From: Cudoniella acicularis
Lineage: Eukaryota; Ascomycota; Leotiomycetes; Helotiales; Helotiaceae
Direction: 5' to 3'
Length of the DNA stretch: 26,689 bases
NCBI GenBank assembly: GCA_013054445.1
Contig: JAAMPI010000749.1
Coordinates: forward strand, 1 to 26,689
This document shows positions 1-8,797 of the stretch, piece after piece. The translations under genes and the position numbers were made by a program. A model generated the notes under the pieces. The model was not told the origin of the DNA, searched no databases, and saw nothing but the letters and a program-made list of their open reading frames with translations. The first letter of the stretch is position 1; each line of letters begins with the position of its first letter.

Positions 1-1682
1 AATTAACCTCCCTTTTCCCCGCATCAACATCAATATCTCTCGTTCTCAACCACGCTTTGCCCTTCCAGAAATAGCCGCAGACCCAGAAGAGAAGTACCAC
101 GGGCAGAGCGAGGTACGCTTTGAAGAAGTCTTCTGCTGTGCCGATGTGGCCTTCGTTTCCGAGGGGGTAGAGGGCTGTATAGAACTGTTTTTTAAACGGT
201 AATTCTTAGCATTTTTATATATTTATTTTTAAGAGGGGGAGCAAGGGGATAAGGGGAAGAAATACCTGAGCCATCAAAACCAACACAATAAGTCCCAACC
301 CCACCCAAGAACCATAAACCCCACCCACAGCTTTAAAAGAAATCTCGTCAAGCGTATGCCCACGATACCTCCACGCCCTCCGAAACCTAATATGCGCTAA
401 ACAAATACTGCCCCACGTAAACAGCGCCGCAAGACCACTCAGCGCAAGAAACCAACCAAAGACCACCGGCCCACTGGCGCTCAACGTTATATAAGCCAGG
501 ACACCACAAAGCAAAATAGCAATCGTCGACCAATGAGGTCGCCCAGCGCGATCAATGTATGAGAATAATTTAGGTGTGTAGCCTTGTTTTGCGAGAGCGG
601 TGAGCGTGCGTGAACCCCCGTAGACACCAGAGTTGCTGATGGAGATTATGGAGATGAGGATGATGAAGTTCATGAATGAGTCGTAGCCTACGAGGCCGGC
701 GTCTCTAGCGGCGATTACGAAGGGGGAGGCGGCAACGTTTATGAAGGGGTTGGCGCCTAGGGAGGCGTTCGTCGGTGGAGTTAACGAGGAGACCGACGAA
801 GAGGAGGTCGATGATGTAGAATCCGGTTTTGTGCTAGGCGGAAATGAATTGAGGTGGAGGTGATGAAAGAAAGTAATGGGGCACGAACAAGGTAATGCGC
901 CAGAATTCCTCTTCTGCGAAACCGAGTACGCCGAAGACATTGATGACGACGATGGCGACGAGGAAAATGGTGATCCATGCGGCAACATTGATATCAGGGT
1001 TCCAGTAGCCGACGGTGAAACCTGCAACGACAAGTTCGAGGGGAAGCACGATGGCCCATGGGAAAACATAATCTGCTTTCATTAGAATCTGGGAACGCTG
1101 GGAATTTTAAACAAGAAAAGACTCACTCCAGCCTATGGCGAAGCCCCAAGAGGGGTCAGTGAAGCGGGTCGAGTATGTGTAGAAACCCCCAAACACGGGG
1201 TATATTATTGCTAGTTCTCCAAGAGCATAGACTTAAATTTGTTAGTTCCGTAAATGTTGCAGCTTTCAGACGAATTGCCTTACCGACGTTAAAGATCATA
1301 ATACCCATGATAGCAAAGTCAACAGGAAGAGTTGCCGGGCCCTTTTTCGCCCCAGTTAGGTTCGCAACGATCAAGTGAAAAGGAGGAGCATGCATACACC
1401 ACGGTTCAAAGTGCTTCCCGACCCCACAAAAAAACCAGCTCCAATCGAGCCACCAATTGCTATCATGTGCAAATGACGGGGTTTTAGTGTGTGGTTGAGC
1501 ATGTTGTCGGCATCCCTATCTGTTCGACGTCTGAAGGAATCGGGTGTACACCCCATGCGAGTCCAGAAGCCCCGTGTCTTCTCATCGTAGGTGACGTAAG
1601 TGCCAGTTTCGTAGACAGGAGTCTCATCGCTGCCAGAACGGAACCCGACGCCCTTTTCTGCTGGGACGGATTTGTCGTCCAT
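1..1682 (-). pseudogene. General amino acid permease (GAP1/YAT family), broken, cut by the left edge
   Basis: Plasma-membrane proton-coupled amino acid importer of the fungal YAT family. The start at 1682 gives a cytosolic N-terminus followed by HMIAIGGSIGAGFFVGSG, the family's first membrane segment. I place exons at 1682-1398, 1341-1284, 1231-1127 and 1072 onward, and a last intron at 185-265 (CAG|GTATTT to AACAG); the final exon runs off the window. Family landmarks are VYALGELA, TRFTDPSWGFAIGW, AIVLPLELV, GVYGGSRTLTALAKQGY and LSGLAALFTWGSICLAHIRFR. Two faults show. Near 903 the protein passes directly from FAEEEFW to RITLF, skipping the roughly 90 residues that family members carry between these motifs. 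Near 757 an extra C shifts NSTDERL out of frame with ANPFINVAASPF. A short intron after RITLF (GTGCCC to GCCTAG) is possible. The family call is firm; loss of function is inferred from the two lesions, and a sequencing error could explain the frameshift alone. Confidence 0.82.
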
Positions 1683-2750
1683 AATAGAGACTAGGATTGA
1701 GGGAACAGTGAGTCAACGAAAAAGGGAGACAATACGCAAAGAAATAAATCAAAAACAGAGAAAGTGTTCCTTCATTTATACTTGAATCGACAGCCCAGAG
1801 AACCTCACACTTGTTCCTTCCTATAATTGGATTAGAAAATGGACCGGAGCCACCTCAATCTGGACATGCCCGAAAAACACAGGTCCTACCAGAAATTCTA
1901 ACCGCGATTCAAATTACTGCTACTGCGCTAGCAGCAATATCTTATTATGCCAAGTTTCCTTGGAGGATGCACAGAACAATCCAAAAGGATTCTCGAAGCG
2001 GGGCTGCGGGGTAGAAGAGTTGACGATCTAGTTGCCACTTGCGCAAGAGATAACAGAGGTTAAGTGCGCTTACTATGATAATTGGACTTGTAAGCAAGAG
2101 CTGCTTGGAGTCTAAACAAGGAAGGAGATAAGAGTATGTGGAAACGGGTTGGTAGTTTAAACATTCTTGGAATATCTTAGTTATTAGATGATGGTCTCTT
2201 AGAAAGCTCTTGGAGGAAGTCTTGCCTCCTTGAAAGGGGTCTATGGCGTTGTATGCCCGTATGATAACATCCACACCAAGAAAACATCAACCAACTATGA
2301 CCGATTTCCTTATCAAGACCAATTCAACACTTTCAATCTTGATTTGATGAAACGCTTAGAAGGTAAATATTTGCTTGCAGGCATGGAAAATAATGTCGTC
2401 TGATGTGAGAAAGATGGAAGGGTTGCCAAGAAGCCAAGAAAAAAGCCCAGTAACACTTCGAAAATCTCTCGGCCAGCGCTTGGCAAAGGTCATTCGAGAT
2501 AAAGTGTTGAAACGTGTCTCGCAGCTTTGCAACTTCGTATTGGACACACTTTGTCGAATGAATTGGTAAGAGACTCGTGAATACTGTGGTAACATAACGT
2601 AATTCAGTTTCTGCTCCTCAAAAGATGGTTATGCCCAAAAATTAGCTTTTCGTGATACTCGTACTTGTAGTATGTCCTGGTAACTTTCTATATCTCCATA
2701 ACGCCGTCGCTATGCAATTCTTAGAAACCTCCTCTACTACTACCTAAACC
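1683..2750. other. Intergenic region, no gene recognised
   Basis: This stretch lies upstream of the permease and downstream of CFD1. Only short open frames occur on either strand and none resembles a known protein. I see no tRNA or repeat. The part next to 1683 should hold the permease promoter, but no specific site stands out. Confidence 0.5.
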
Positions 2751-3714
2751 TCACAAATTTGACTCCTCGATGGCGGTGATGACATCCTGGGTGATTTTTC
2801 TGAAGACCAGCGATAATGAGCACTCTTTGTACTTTTCCACTAACTGACTTGCTTCCTTGGCCGAAGTTTCGTGGCTGCTAGTGGCAGTGCTCTCAAACTT
2901 TTGGCCGTTGACTTCAGTTCCAACTGGATATACTGGAGTCCTTCCAGTCTCGACCAGCATAACGAACTGCGGATCAATAGGCACACTCCCAAGGAATTTG
3001 ACCCTGAATTCTTGTGCCATAACCTGTCCTCCACCGCTACTAAACAGATCGGTACACTCGGAACAGTTTGGACAGATGAAACCGCTCATGTTCTCTACCA
3101 CCCCAATAACATTTATTCCTGTTTTGACACAAAAATTGAGCTCCTTCTTCACATCTGCCGTAGCAACAGCTTGCGGCGTTGTGACTACCACGGCTCCTGC
3201 CACTTGTCCAGGGAAGGTATTCTTCAAAAGCGTTTCAGCAAGAGAGATATGCTCGTCTGATGTTCCGGGCGGGGTATCGATCAAGAGGTAGTCGAGTTCT
3301 CCCCAAAGAACGTCCGACAAAAACTGTCGCACCATAGCTGTCTTCTTAGGCCCACGCCATACAACCGCATCACCACGTTCCCGCAGCAGGAAGCCTAAGC
3401 TCATACATGAAAGAGCACCAATGCTGGACGCGGGATTGGCTGCATGGACGGGAACGGGTATCCAGCCACCTGGTGCCTGGGTTACTTTCGCAGATTCGAT
3501 GCCGAAAAGTCGAGGGATAGAGGGGCCCGTGAGGTCGATATCGAGGATGCCAACAGAATGGCCTGCGAGAGAGAGGGAGAGCGCAAGCTGCGTCGTAATG
3601 GAAGATTTCCCAACTCCACCTTTGCCTGAGAGAACCTGCCACTGTTAGGGGTGGATCTGCGTGGTAATGAGGGGTAATTACCAGAACAATATGCTTGACT
3701 TTATCGAGTGACAT
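2751..3714 (-). CDS. CFD1: Cytosolic Fe-S cluster assembly factor CFD1 (NUBP2-type P-loop ATPase)
   Basis: Cfd1 pairs with Nbp35 as the scaffold that builds 4Fe-4S clusters in the cytosol for transfer to cytosolic and nuclear apoproteins. Exon 1 is 3714-3682 (11 codons). A 46-nt intron at 3636-3681 (CTG|GTAATT to GGCAG) joins in phase to exon 2 (3635-2751), giving about 305 residues, normal for the family. The deviant Walker A GKGGVGKS is at residues 15-22, followed by [18 protein letters not shown] (switch I), then [18 protein letters not shown] and [13 protein letters not shown] (Walker B region). The cluster-binding pair is in [10 protein letters not shown], Cys199 and Cys202. It lacks the long N-terminal ferredoxin-like extension with extra cysteines that marks Nbp35, so it is Cfd1 rather than Nbp35. 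It is divergent from the gene at 4045, with 330 bp between the two starts. No lesion is seen. Confidence 0.95.
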
Positions 3715-4044
3715 ATTGATATGCCCGTATTATACTGTCGCTCTCTTTAATCCTTGGAGTCATGAAGTTTTCGCATGGCGGGCGTCGGGCAGAAGAAATT
3801 CTTATCGATTATCAATCCGCTTGCAAAGCTGCCGCTGCCCAGGTGCCAAAAACTTCGAATGACGCTGTTTCCGCTTGCGGCCCCCACGTTCGGTCTGCCG
3901 GGATACCGCGCAGGAACAACGCCCCGACCAAACAACTTCAGACACTCCTTGAAATTGGCACTGGCATCGCGCCTCAGTATGGGCACGTTTTGCACGCCTT
4001 TCTTCACTGTATCAATATGAGGGCCTCTCCGAATTGCTACGGAT
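3715..4044. promoter_or_regulatory. Shared divergent promoter region
   Basis: These 330 bp separate the start codons of CFD1 (minus strand) and the AP-1 accessory-like gene (plus strand), so both promoters must lie here. It is moderately GC-rich. I see no clear TATA box. Antisense frames cross it but look like shadows. Confidence 0.5.
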
Positions 4045-6735
4045 ATGGAAGACCCTTGGAGCTCGCCGTGGGCAGAAGATGTACAACCGCCAAAAACACA
4101 CAACGAGAAGGCAATCAACGATGCTGCAACGCGACCGAGAACTCCCATCCGAACCACCAGCTTAGCTTTACAACAGCATACCGGCTCACCTTGGGATGAT
4201 GGTGATGACGATGAGTTTGGAGGATGGGCAGCGGTGCCTTCGGATGTGGGAATTGGGTTGGATGGAGCAAATGACACCTGGGAGGGCAATCCTACGGACA
4301 CGAGCGCGAAGCCGCTCAAGGAGGTCACAAATGAGTTTTCCGTAGGATGGGACCAGTCTCCCACCTTAGCTGAAGAACCGATTTCGAAATTGGCACCGAG
4401 TTTACTACCGAAGTCTACCGATATTCCGCGACAACCTTCACCAGATCCATGGGCCTTCGAGTCGGAGTCGGAGCCACGAAATAATACAGAGTTAGACGAA
4501 CGAAAAATCAATCAGGGAGAAATTGAAGAACTCGCTAAGAGCAAAAATACTGGAGATATCGGACATATCGAGGGACTTTCTCGAGATGATCAGACAGGAG
4601 TGGGGGAATTGGAGCAGTTGCCTGCACAGGAGGACACCGAAACGGAGGAGCCTCCAGTGGAAAATGCGCTATCTGAAAACCCAAGCTTGTCTGGGGTAGA
4701 GATCGATAATTCTCTTGACCATAGCTCTTTAGAGCAGGATACTGTTAAGGATGAGGTGGCTGTGGAGCAAATGGTTGAAGACGTGGTAATCGAGCAGCCC
4801 ATACCGATTCCGGAAAGACCTTCAACCCCGCAACTAGACTATCCTACCTCTTCAAGATCGTCTCTATCACCTTCGGAACATAGTCACCATGAGATATTTT
4901 CAGACTCGCCGAGGACCTCCCTCGAGGACGAACCAAGACGACCGCATATGCCAAGACAAGTTTCCAAAGTCAAAGAGTTGGTTGAACATTTTGATACCTT
5001 GGCCAAGATGGATGAAGATTCAGAAACAATTAATGGCCGTTCAAGTCTTACGGAAGGAAGAGATGAAAAGTCACAAGGGTCAGAAGATGATATGGACGAT
5101 TTCGGGGATTTTGAAGAGGGACAATCCGACGACGATGAAGAGTTAGCAGCACAGACATCACCAGATCTTTCAATTCCCAAAACTCGCCCTGTTGAATCAA
5201 GTAATATTCAAGAAGCAACTTCCCCACCGCCCACTGAGAAGAAGGACCTTGGACCAGTTGAATTCAAGCCCGACATTTCACTGCTGGCCAAAATCTACCA
5301 AGATTCCGAATCTGAAACTCCAGAGAAGATTTTTATCCCTGACACCATCTCCCACGATTCTTTTACCACCACCGAAGAACGCAAAATATGGTACAGAGTT
5401 TCTAGATATGGCCCAATGAGAAAACACAATACTAGAGATGATGAGAATTATGTTCGGGTCAACTGGTTAAAATCTCAAGTTCGAGTGGAAACTTTAAAAA
5501 CTGTTGCTCGATGGATTGAAGAGGACCGTATGAGTGGCCACGTTGTTCTAGGTGGTGCTAGCAAAGCAGGTTCAATTTTTGGCTGGAATGATACGAAGTC
5601 CAAGCCTGCTTCAATATCTGCTGCTTTTGCTAGTAAAAATGCTACCAAAAAGCCAGAAGTTGCACCTGTTGATCCGGCCACTGAAATACCCAGAGAATGG
5701 CCCAAAGGTCTTGTAAGAGATAGGTCCACATCCACCCGAAGAAGTTCAGTAAAATCTGTGAAGAGTCCGGAAGAAACCAAGAGTAAGCAATCTCCCGTTG
5801 CAACTTTTGGCTGGAATACAACACCGGAAAATTCCAACCGACCTCAAAGTCGACCACCTACCACAAAACGGCCATCAGGCTCGATTTCTAGCATTGTCTC
5901 GGTGAGCAATGGCTCATCTCCCAAACATAAGCGCTCGTCAAGTAGTCGACAGTCATCTATAAGTAGCCCTACAAAGACTATTCCTGCAAATGATGCACCT
6001 CAGCGCCCCGTCTCACCGATCAAAGTTTCAACAACCCTCCCACCCAAACCACTTTTGCAGAAGCTTACACCTGCTCCCGCTTTGAAACAGCTTTCCAACG
6101 ATGATGATGATGATTGGGGAGAAATGGTATCCTCGCCAGCCGTTACAGCACCGCCAGTTTTACCCCCCTCGAATAGGTTGCGGCACAAGAAGTCTCAAAG
6201 CTTTGGAGGAGTAGCGCCAGCAGTTGCGTTCTCCAATACCCCTGAGAGCATACCAAGATCCTCGTTGCAATCAATACGCAGCCATCGGCCAAAAGTTAGC
6301 TTCGACCAGATTTTGACACCAGAAAGCTGGAGTCCTCAAAGCGCGAATCCATCGAGGGACGCTAGTGCCACTTCGATGAATGTTTCGAACAACATATTTT
6401 CTCACCCACAACAGACCCTAAAACCCGTACCTCCACCAACGCCGTCGAGTGGTGTAGATCCTTGGGCATCAGCTGACTTCTCATTCTTCGAATCCACTCC
6501 TACAGCTCCCAGTATTCCAGCGGCGGCAGCGGTGCCTCAACCAATTCCTACACAGACTGGCAGTATACCCTCGAAGACCGTCTCGTTTGCAAATACACGC
6601 GCTATGGCTCCACCACCGATAGCCAGTAATAATACGCCAGGCACAGGAAAACCAAAAGATGAAATGGAACAAGACAGGATCGTGCAAGCTGTGGTGAAAG
6701 GACTACCTAATCTTTCGTATATGCTTAAGAGGTAG
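4045..6735 (+). CDS. Large disordered protein with AP-1 ear-type motifs (aftiphilin/Laa2-like), 896 aa
   Basis: This is a single open frame without introns, beginning MEDPWSSPWAED. Most of the chain is low-complexity, acidic and Ser/Pro-rich, so largely disordered. One ordered-looking core begins near residue 449 (WYRVSRYGPMRKHN) and continues through VNWLKSQ, VARWIEED and GHVVLGGASKAGSIFGW. I recall this core as conserved in ascomycete proteins of unsettled annotation. Three acidic-aromatic motifs stand out: EFGGWAA (residues 57-63), DDFGDFEE (351-358) and DDWGEM (689-694). FGDF and WGEM fit the motif bound by the gamma-ear of AP-1 and by GGA proteins (hydrophobic, G, P/D/E, hydrophobic), as in aftiphilin. 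The C-terminus, from DRIVQAVVKGLPNLSYMLKR, looks like a short conserved helix. A clathrin/AP-1 accessory role at the trans-Golgi or endosome is inference from the motifs. The ATG at 4045 is the first in frame. Confidence 0.85.
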   Translation: MEDPWSSPWAEDVQPPKTHNEKAINDAATRPRTPIRTTSLALQQHTGSPWDDGDDDEFGGWAAVPSDVGIGLDGANDTWEGNPTDTSAKPLKEVTNEFSVGWDQSPTLAEEPISKLAPSLLPKSTDIPRQPSPDPWAFESESEPRNNTELDERKINQGEIEELAKSKNTGDIGHIEGLSRDDQTGVGELEQLPAQEDTETEEPPVENALSENPSLSGVEIDNSLDHSSLEQDTVKDEVAVEQMVEDVVIEQPIPIPERPSTPQLDYPTSSRSSLSPSEHSHHEIFSDSPRTSLEDEPRRPHMPRQVSKVKELVEHFDTLAKMDEDSETINGRSSLTEGRDEKSQGSEDDMDDFGDFEEGQSDDDEELAAQTSPDLSIPKTRPVESSNIQEATSPPPTEKKDLGPVEFKPDISLLAKIYQDSESETPEKIFIPDTISHDSFTTTEERKIWYRVSRYGPMRKHNTRDDENYVRVNWLKSQVRVETLKTVARWIEEDRMSGHVVLGGASKAGSIFGWNDTKSKPASISAAFASKNATKKPEVAPVDPATEIPREWPKGLVRDRSTSTRRSSVKSVKSPEETKSKQSPVATFGWNTTPENSNRPQSRPPTTKRPSGSISSIVSVSNGSSPKHKRSSSSRQSSISSPTKTIPANDAPQRPVSPIKVSTTLPPKPLLQKLTPAPALKQLSNDDDDDWGEMVSSPAVTAPPVLPPSNRLRHKKSQSFGGVAPAVAFSNTPESIPRSSLQSIRSHRPKVSFDQILTPESWSPQSANPSRDASATSMNVSNNIFSHPQQTLKPVPPPTPSSGVDPWASADFSFFESTPTAPSIPAAAAVPQPIPTQTGSIPSKTVSFANTRAMAPPPIASNNTPGTGKPKDEMEQDRIVQAVVKGLPNLSYMLKR

Positions 6736-7190
6736 ATCGTTGTGTGTCTTACAAACGAGGGAATTGGTCAGGAAGAAACAATAATCAGGGAAAGGAAAAG
6801 CGAACGAAGAGCAAGGGGTGATACAAGGGCGTTTTTGTGATTATGCATGCATTTTAGCGGGGATCGGTCAAGCACGGCATGGAATGGGATAGCATGGAAC
6901 ATCACCAGTTAAGTGGCTACTTGCAAGGTGGCAGGATAAGTGGGGTATGCATTTAGATATTGTATAACATATATACTTCGATGGAGTTTGGGGTTTATGG
7001 GTTTGCGGTTGGGGAATGCGGTTAATGTATTTTTACATGGTCTGAAAGGGGGTGGAGGTGGGGTGGAAGTGAGACATAGATACCGCAGTAGTCTTTAAAC
7101 ATAGTGTTAGTTACACGAGCTCTCGTCCCCCCCCCCTCCCCCCGATTGACTAATCTATGAATTCTACTCTAGAAACAATGAACCAAGAGA
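6736..7190. other. Convergent intergenic region with a C-rich tract
   Basis: This is the 3' flank of the gene ending at 6735, facing the PKS remnant. A nearly pure C tract lies at 7127-7143 (ten C, one T, six C). No coding sequence is recognised. Confidence 0.5.
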
Positions 7191-7690
7191 TCAAGTACTC
7201 TTCGCTAGTGGCGGAATCTTCATGACAATCTTTTCACAAAGGGAAGTTAAAGAACTAGCGTTTGTGATATCAAGTGTCGTCAACTCAGCACCAAGCTCCA
7301 TGCGAACCCAGTTGCGAAACTCCACAGCAGCCAGTGAATCAAGACCGTACACAGCCAACGGCTTTGCAGCCTCCATCGGCTGGTCCAATCGCAAGGTTTT
7401 GGTGAACTGCGCGTTCACGACCTCAATCGCCGCCGCGACCACGGCAGCTGAATCGTCACCTGAGCGATGAAGGAGAAAGAACGCCCGCAGTTCTTTAGAG
7501 TTATGTCTGCCGCCGCCTTTCCCAGCACCTCCAAGTCGCTACGGCTGAAGAGGGGTCCAAACCGCGCGTCTCGAATGAGACTAGAATCTTCGTAGAAAAA
7601 GTAAGCAGATGAACGCAACAGATGAAGTGCGGCACTGGAATTAAATTCCCTTCTATTATTGGCTTTCGAAACAGATTTGCCCAAAGCAAT
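7191..7690 (-). pseudogene. HR-PKS C-terminal remnant (end of the KR region and acyl carrier protein)
   Basis: The last frame, read from about 7495 to the stop at 7191, contains VVAAAIEVVNAQFTKTLRL and the acyl carrier protein signature YGLDSLAAVEFRNW. The phosphopantetheine-accepting Ser is encoded at 7335-7337, and the frame ends KIVMKIPPLAKST. Upstream, in another frame (7684 to about 7490), SKANNRREFNS and RDARFGPLF match the stretch that precedes the carrier domain in HR-PKSs. The frame change near 7490 is needed to reach ELRAFFLLHRSGDDSA. Stops appear upstream of 7690 and no further PKS sequence is visible, so about 0.5 kb of a gene usually 7 kb or longer is left. The carrier domain itself is well preserved. 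A ketosynthase remnant of the same orientation lies at 12810-14110; together they may be the two ends of one gene. Confidence 0.85.
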
Positions 7691-8797
7691 TCTCGCTCAA
7701 GTTACAGCTGTCCGAAGAGGAGACCTGGAATTAATACCAAGTCCCTTTGGCGACAGGATGTGGAGTGAGACTTGTCAAAACCCTCACTTAGTTATCCTCT
7801 TCCAAGGCAAGCGCGTTTTTAAAGTTGACATTTTGAAGCTTATAGCACAGTTGTCCTAAAGAATGAATCTCTTGTTCCAAATTCGTGGTCTCTGTCTTTT
7901 GGTAAAGCGCCTTGATAGCTATTACGATAAAACCCGAAGCAGGAAGGATACCCGACCTGTTTTATTGTATTCACTAAAAAACCAGGTTTGACTAAATCCT
8001 TCGCCAGTTTACTAAATTCACATAAAAATCGTCTGTAGGTGAACTTTTACTTTTTAGACATTTAAATTCGCGAACTTCTAATAAATCTAATCTTTAGAGT
8101 TATATGAAGAACAAAATAAAACAAGTTTTTAGTACTATATAAGTACTTCTTAAATTTTTATATTTACTAGCTTATATAATCTATTATTAAGAATAAATAT
8201 ATTTTAGATTAAAGATCTAATGTTTTTATTCTTCAAGGACTAAATAAAAAGTTAAGAAGTATACGTAATATACCCTTATAACCTCTTTATAATTTGCCCT
8301 AGTCACTTCGCTTATTAACCATAAAAGTATATGGTTTAATATGGTTTAATAAATATTTAGTGAGTATAAAATTTAGCGAATACAACGGGAAAGACCCCAC
8401 TCTGTGATCTCTCAGCTAAGGTAGATCAGAAAGTCGCAGAAGGTTTTTCTATGATAGCACATCCCACGAGGTTTCTATTATCTTGCAACTGAGTAAGTCA
8501 TGACGAGGGAACTGACGGAAACCCTAGTTCTTGCTCGATTCGCTCTCGTTCCAATACTTGACGGAATAATTCTAGGAGTAATTTAGAAGATCGATAAATA
8601 GAAAGAGCGAGTGTTAGAGACTTTTAGGGTGAATTACTATAGATTATTATATAATTCTTTTAAGGCTTTTTTTAGAGCCTAGTAATTATTTGAACAATAG
8701 TTTTATAACTCGAGGTAGTTTAATATTTCACGCCTTAAAAAGCTGTTTTTTTAATAAGTTAATAGAATTAGATATAGTCTTATATAAAGGGATAGTC
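7691..8797. other. AT-rich gene-free segment (relic or RIP-like DNA)
   Basis: From about 7860 the base composition falls sharply towards A and T, with many stops in all frames and runs such as TTAATAAATA. A small tandem copy of ATATGGTTTAAT lies at about 8329-8351. I recognise no transposase, reverse transcriptase or PKS motif. The composition differs strongly from the PKS remnant on one side and the NLR gene on the other. This is what a RIP-mutated transposon relic looks like, but no element family can be named. Confidence 0.6.

Noticed and set aside
1945..2274. 109-codon minus-strand frame upstream of the permease
   Set aside because: Low-quality composition with no recognisable family; probably chance.
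3747..4511. 254-codon minus-strand frame opposite the AP-1 accessory-like gene
   Set aside because: It is antisense to a well-supported gene and spans the divergent promoter; no similarity recognised.
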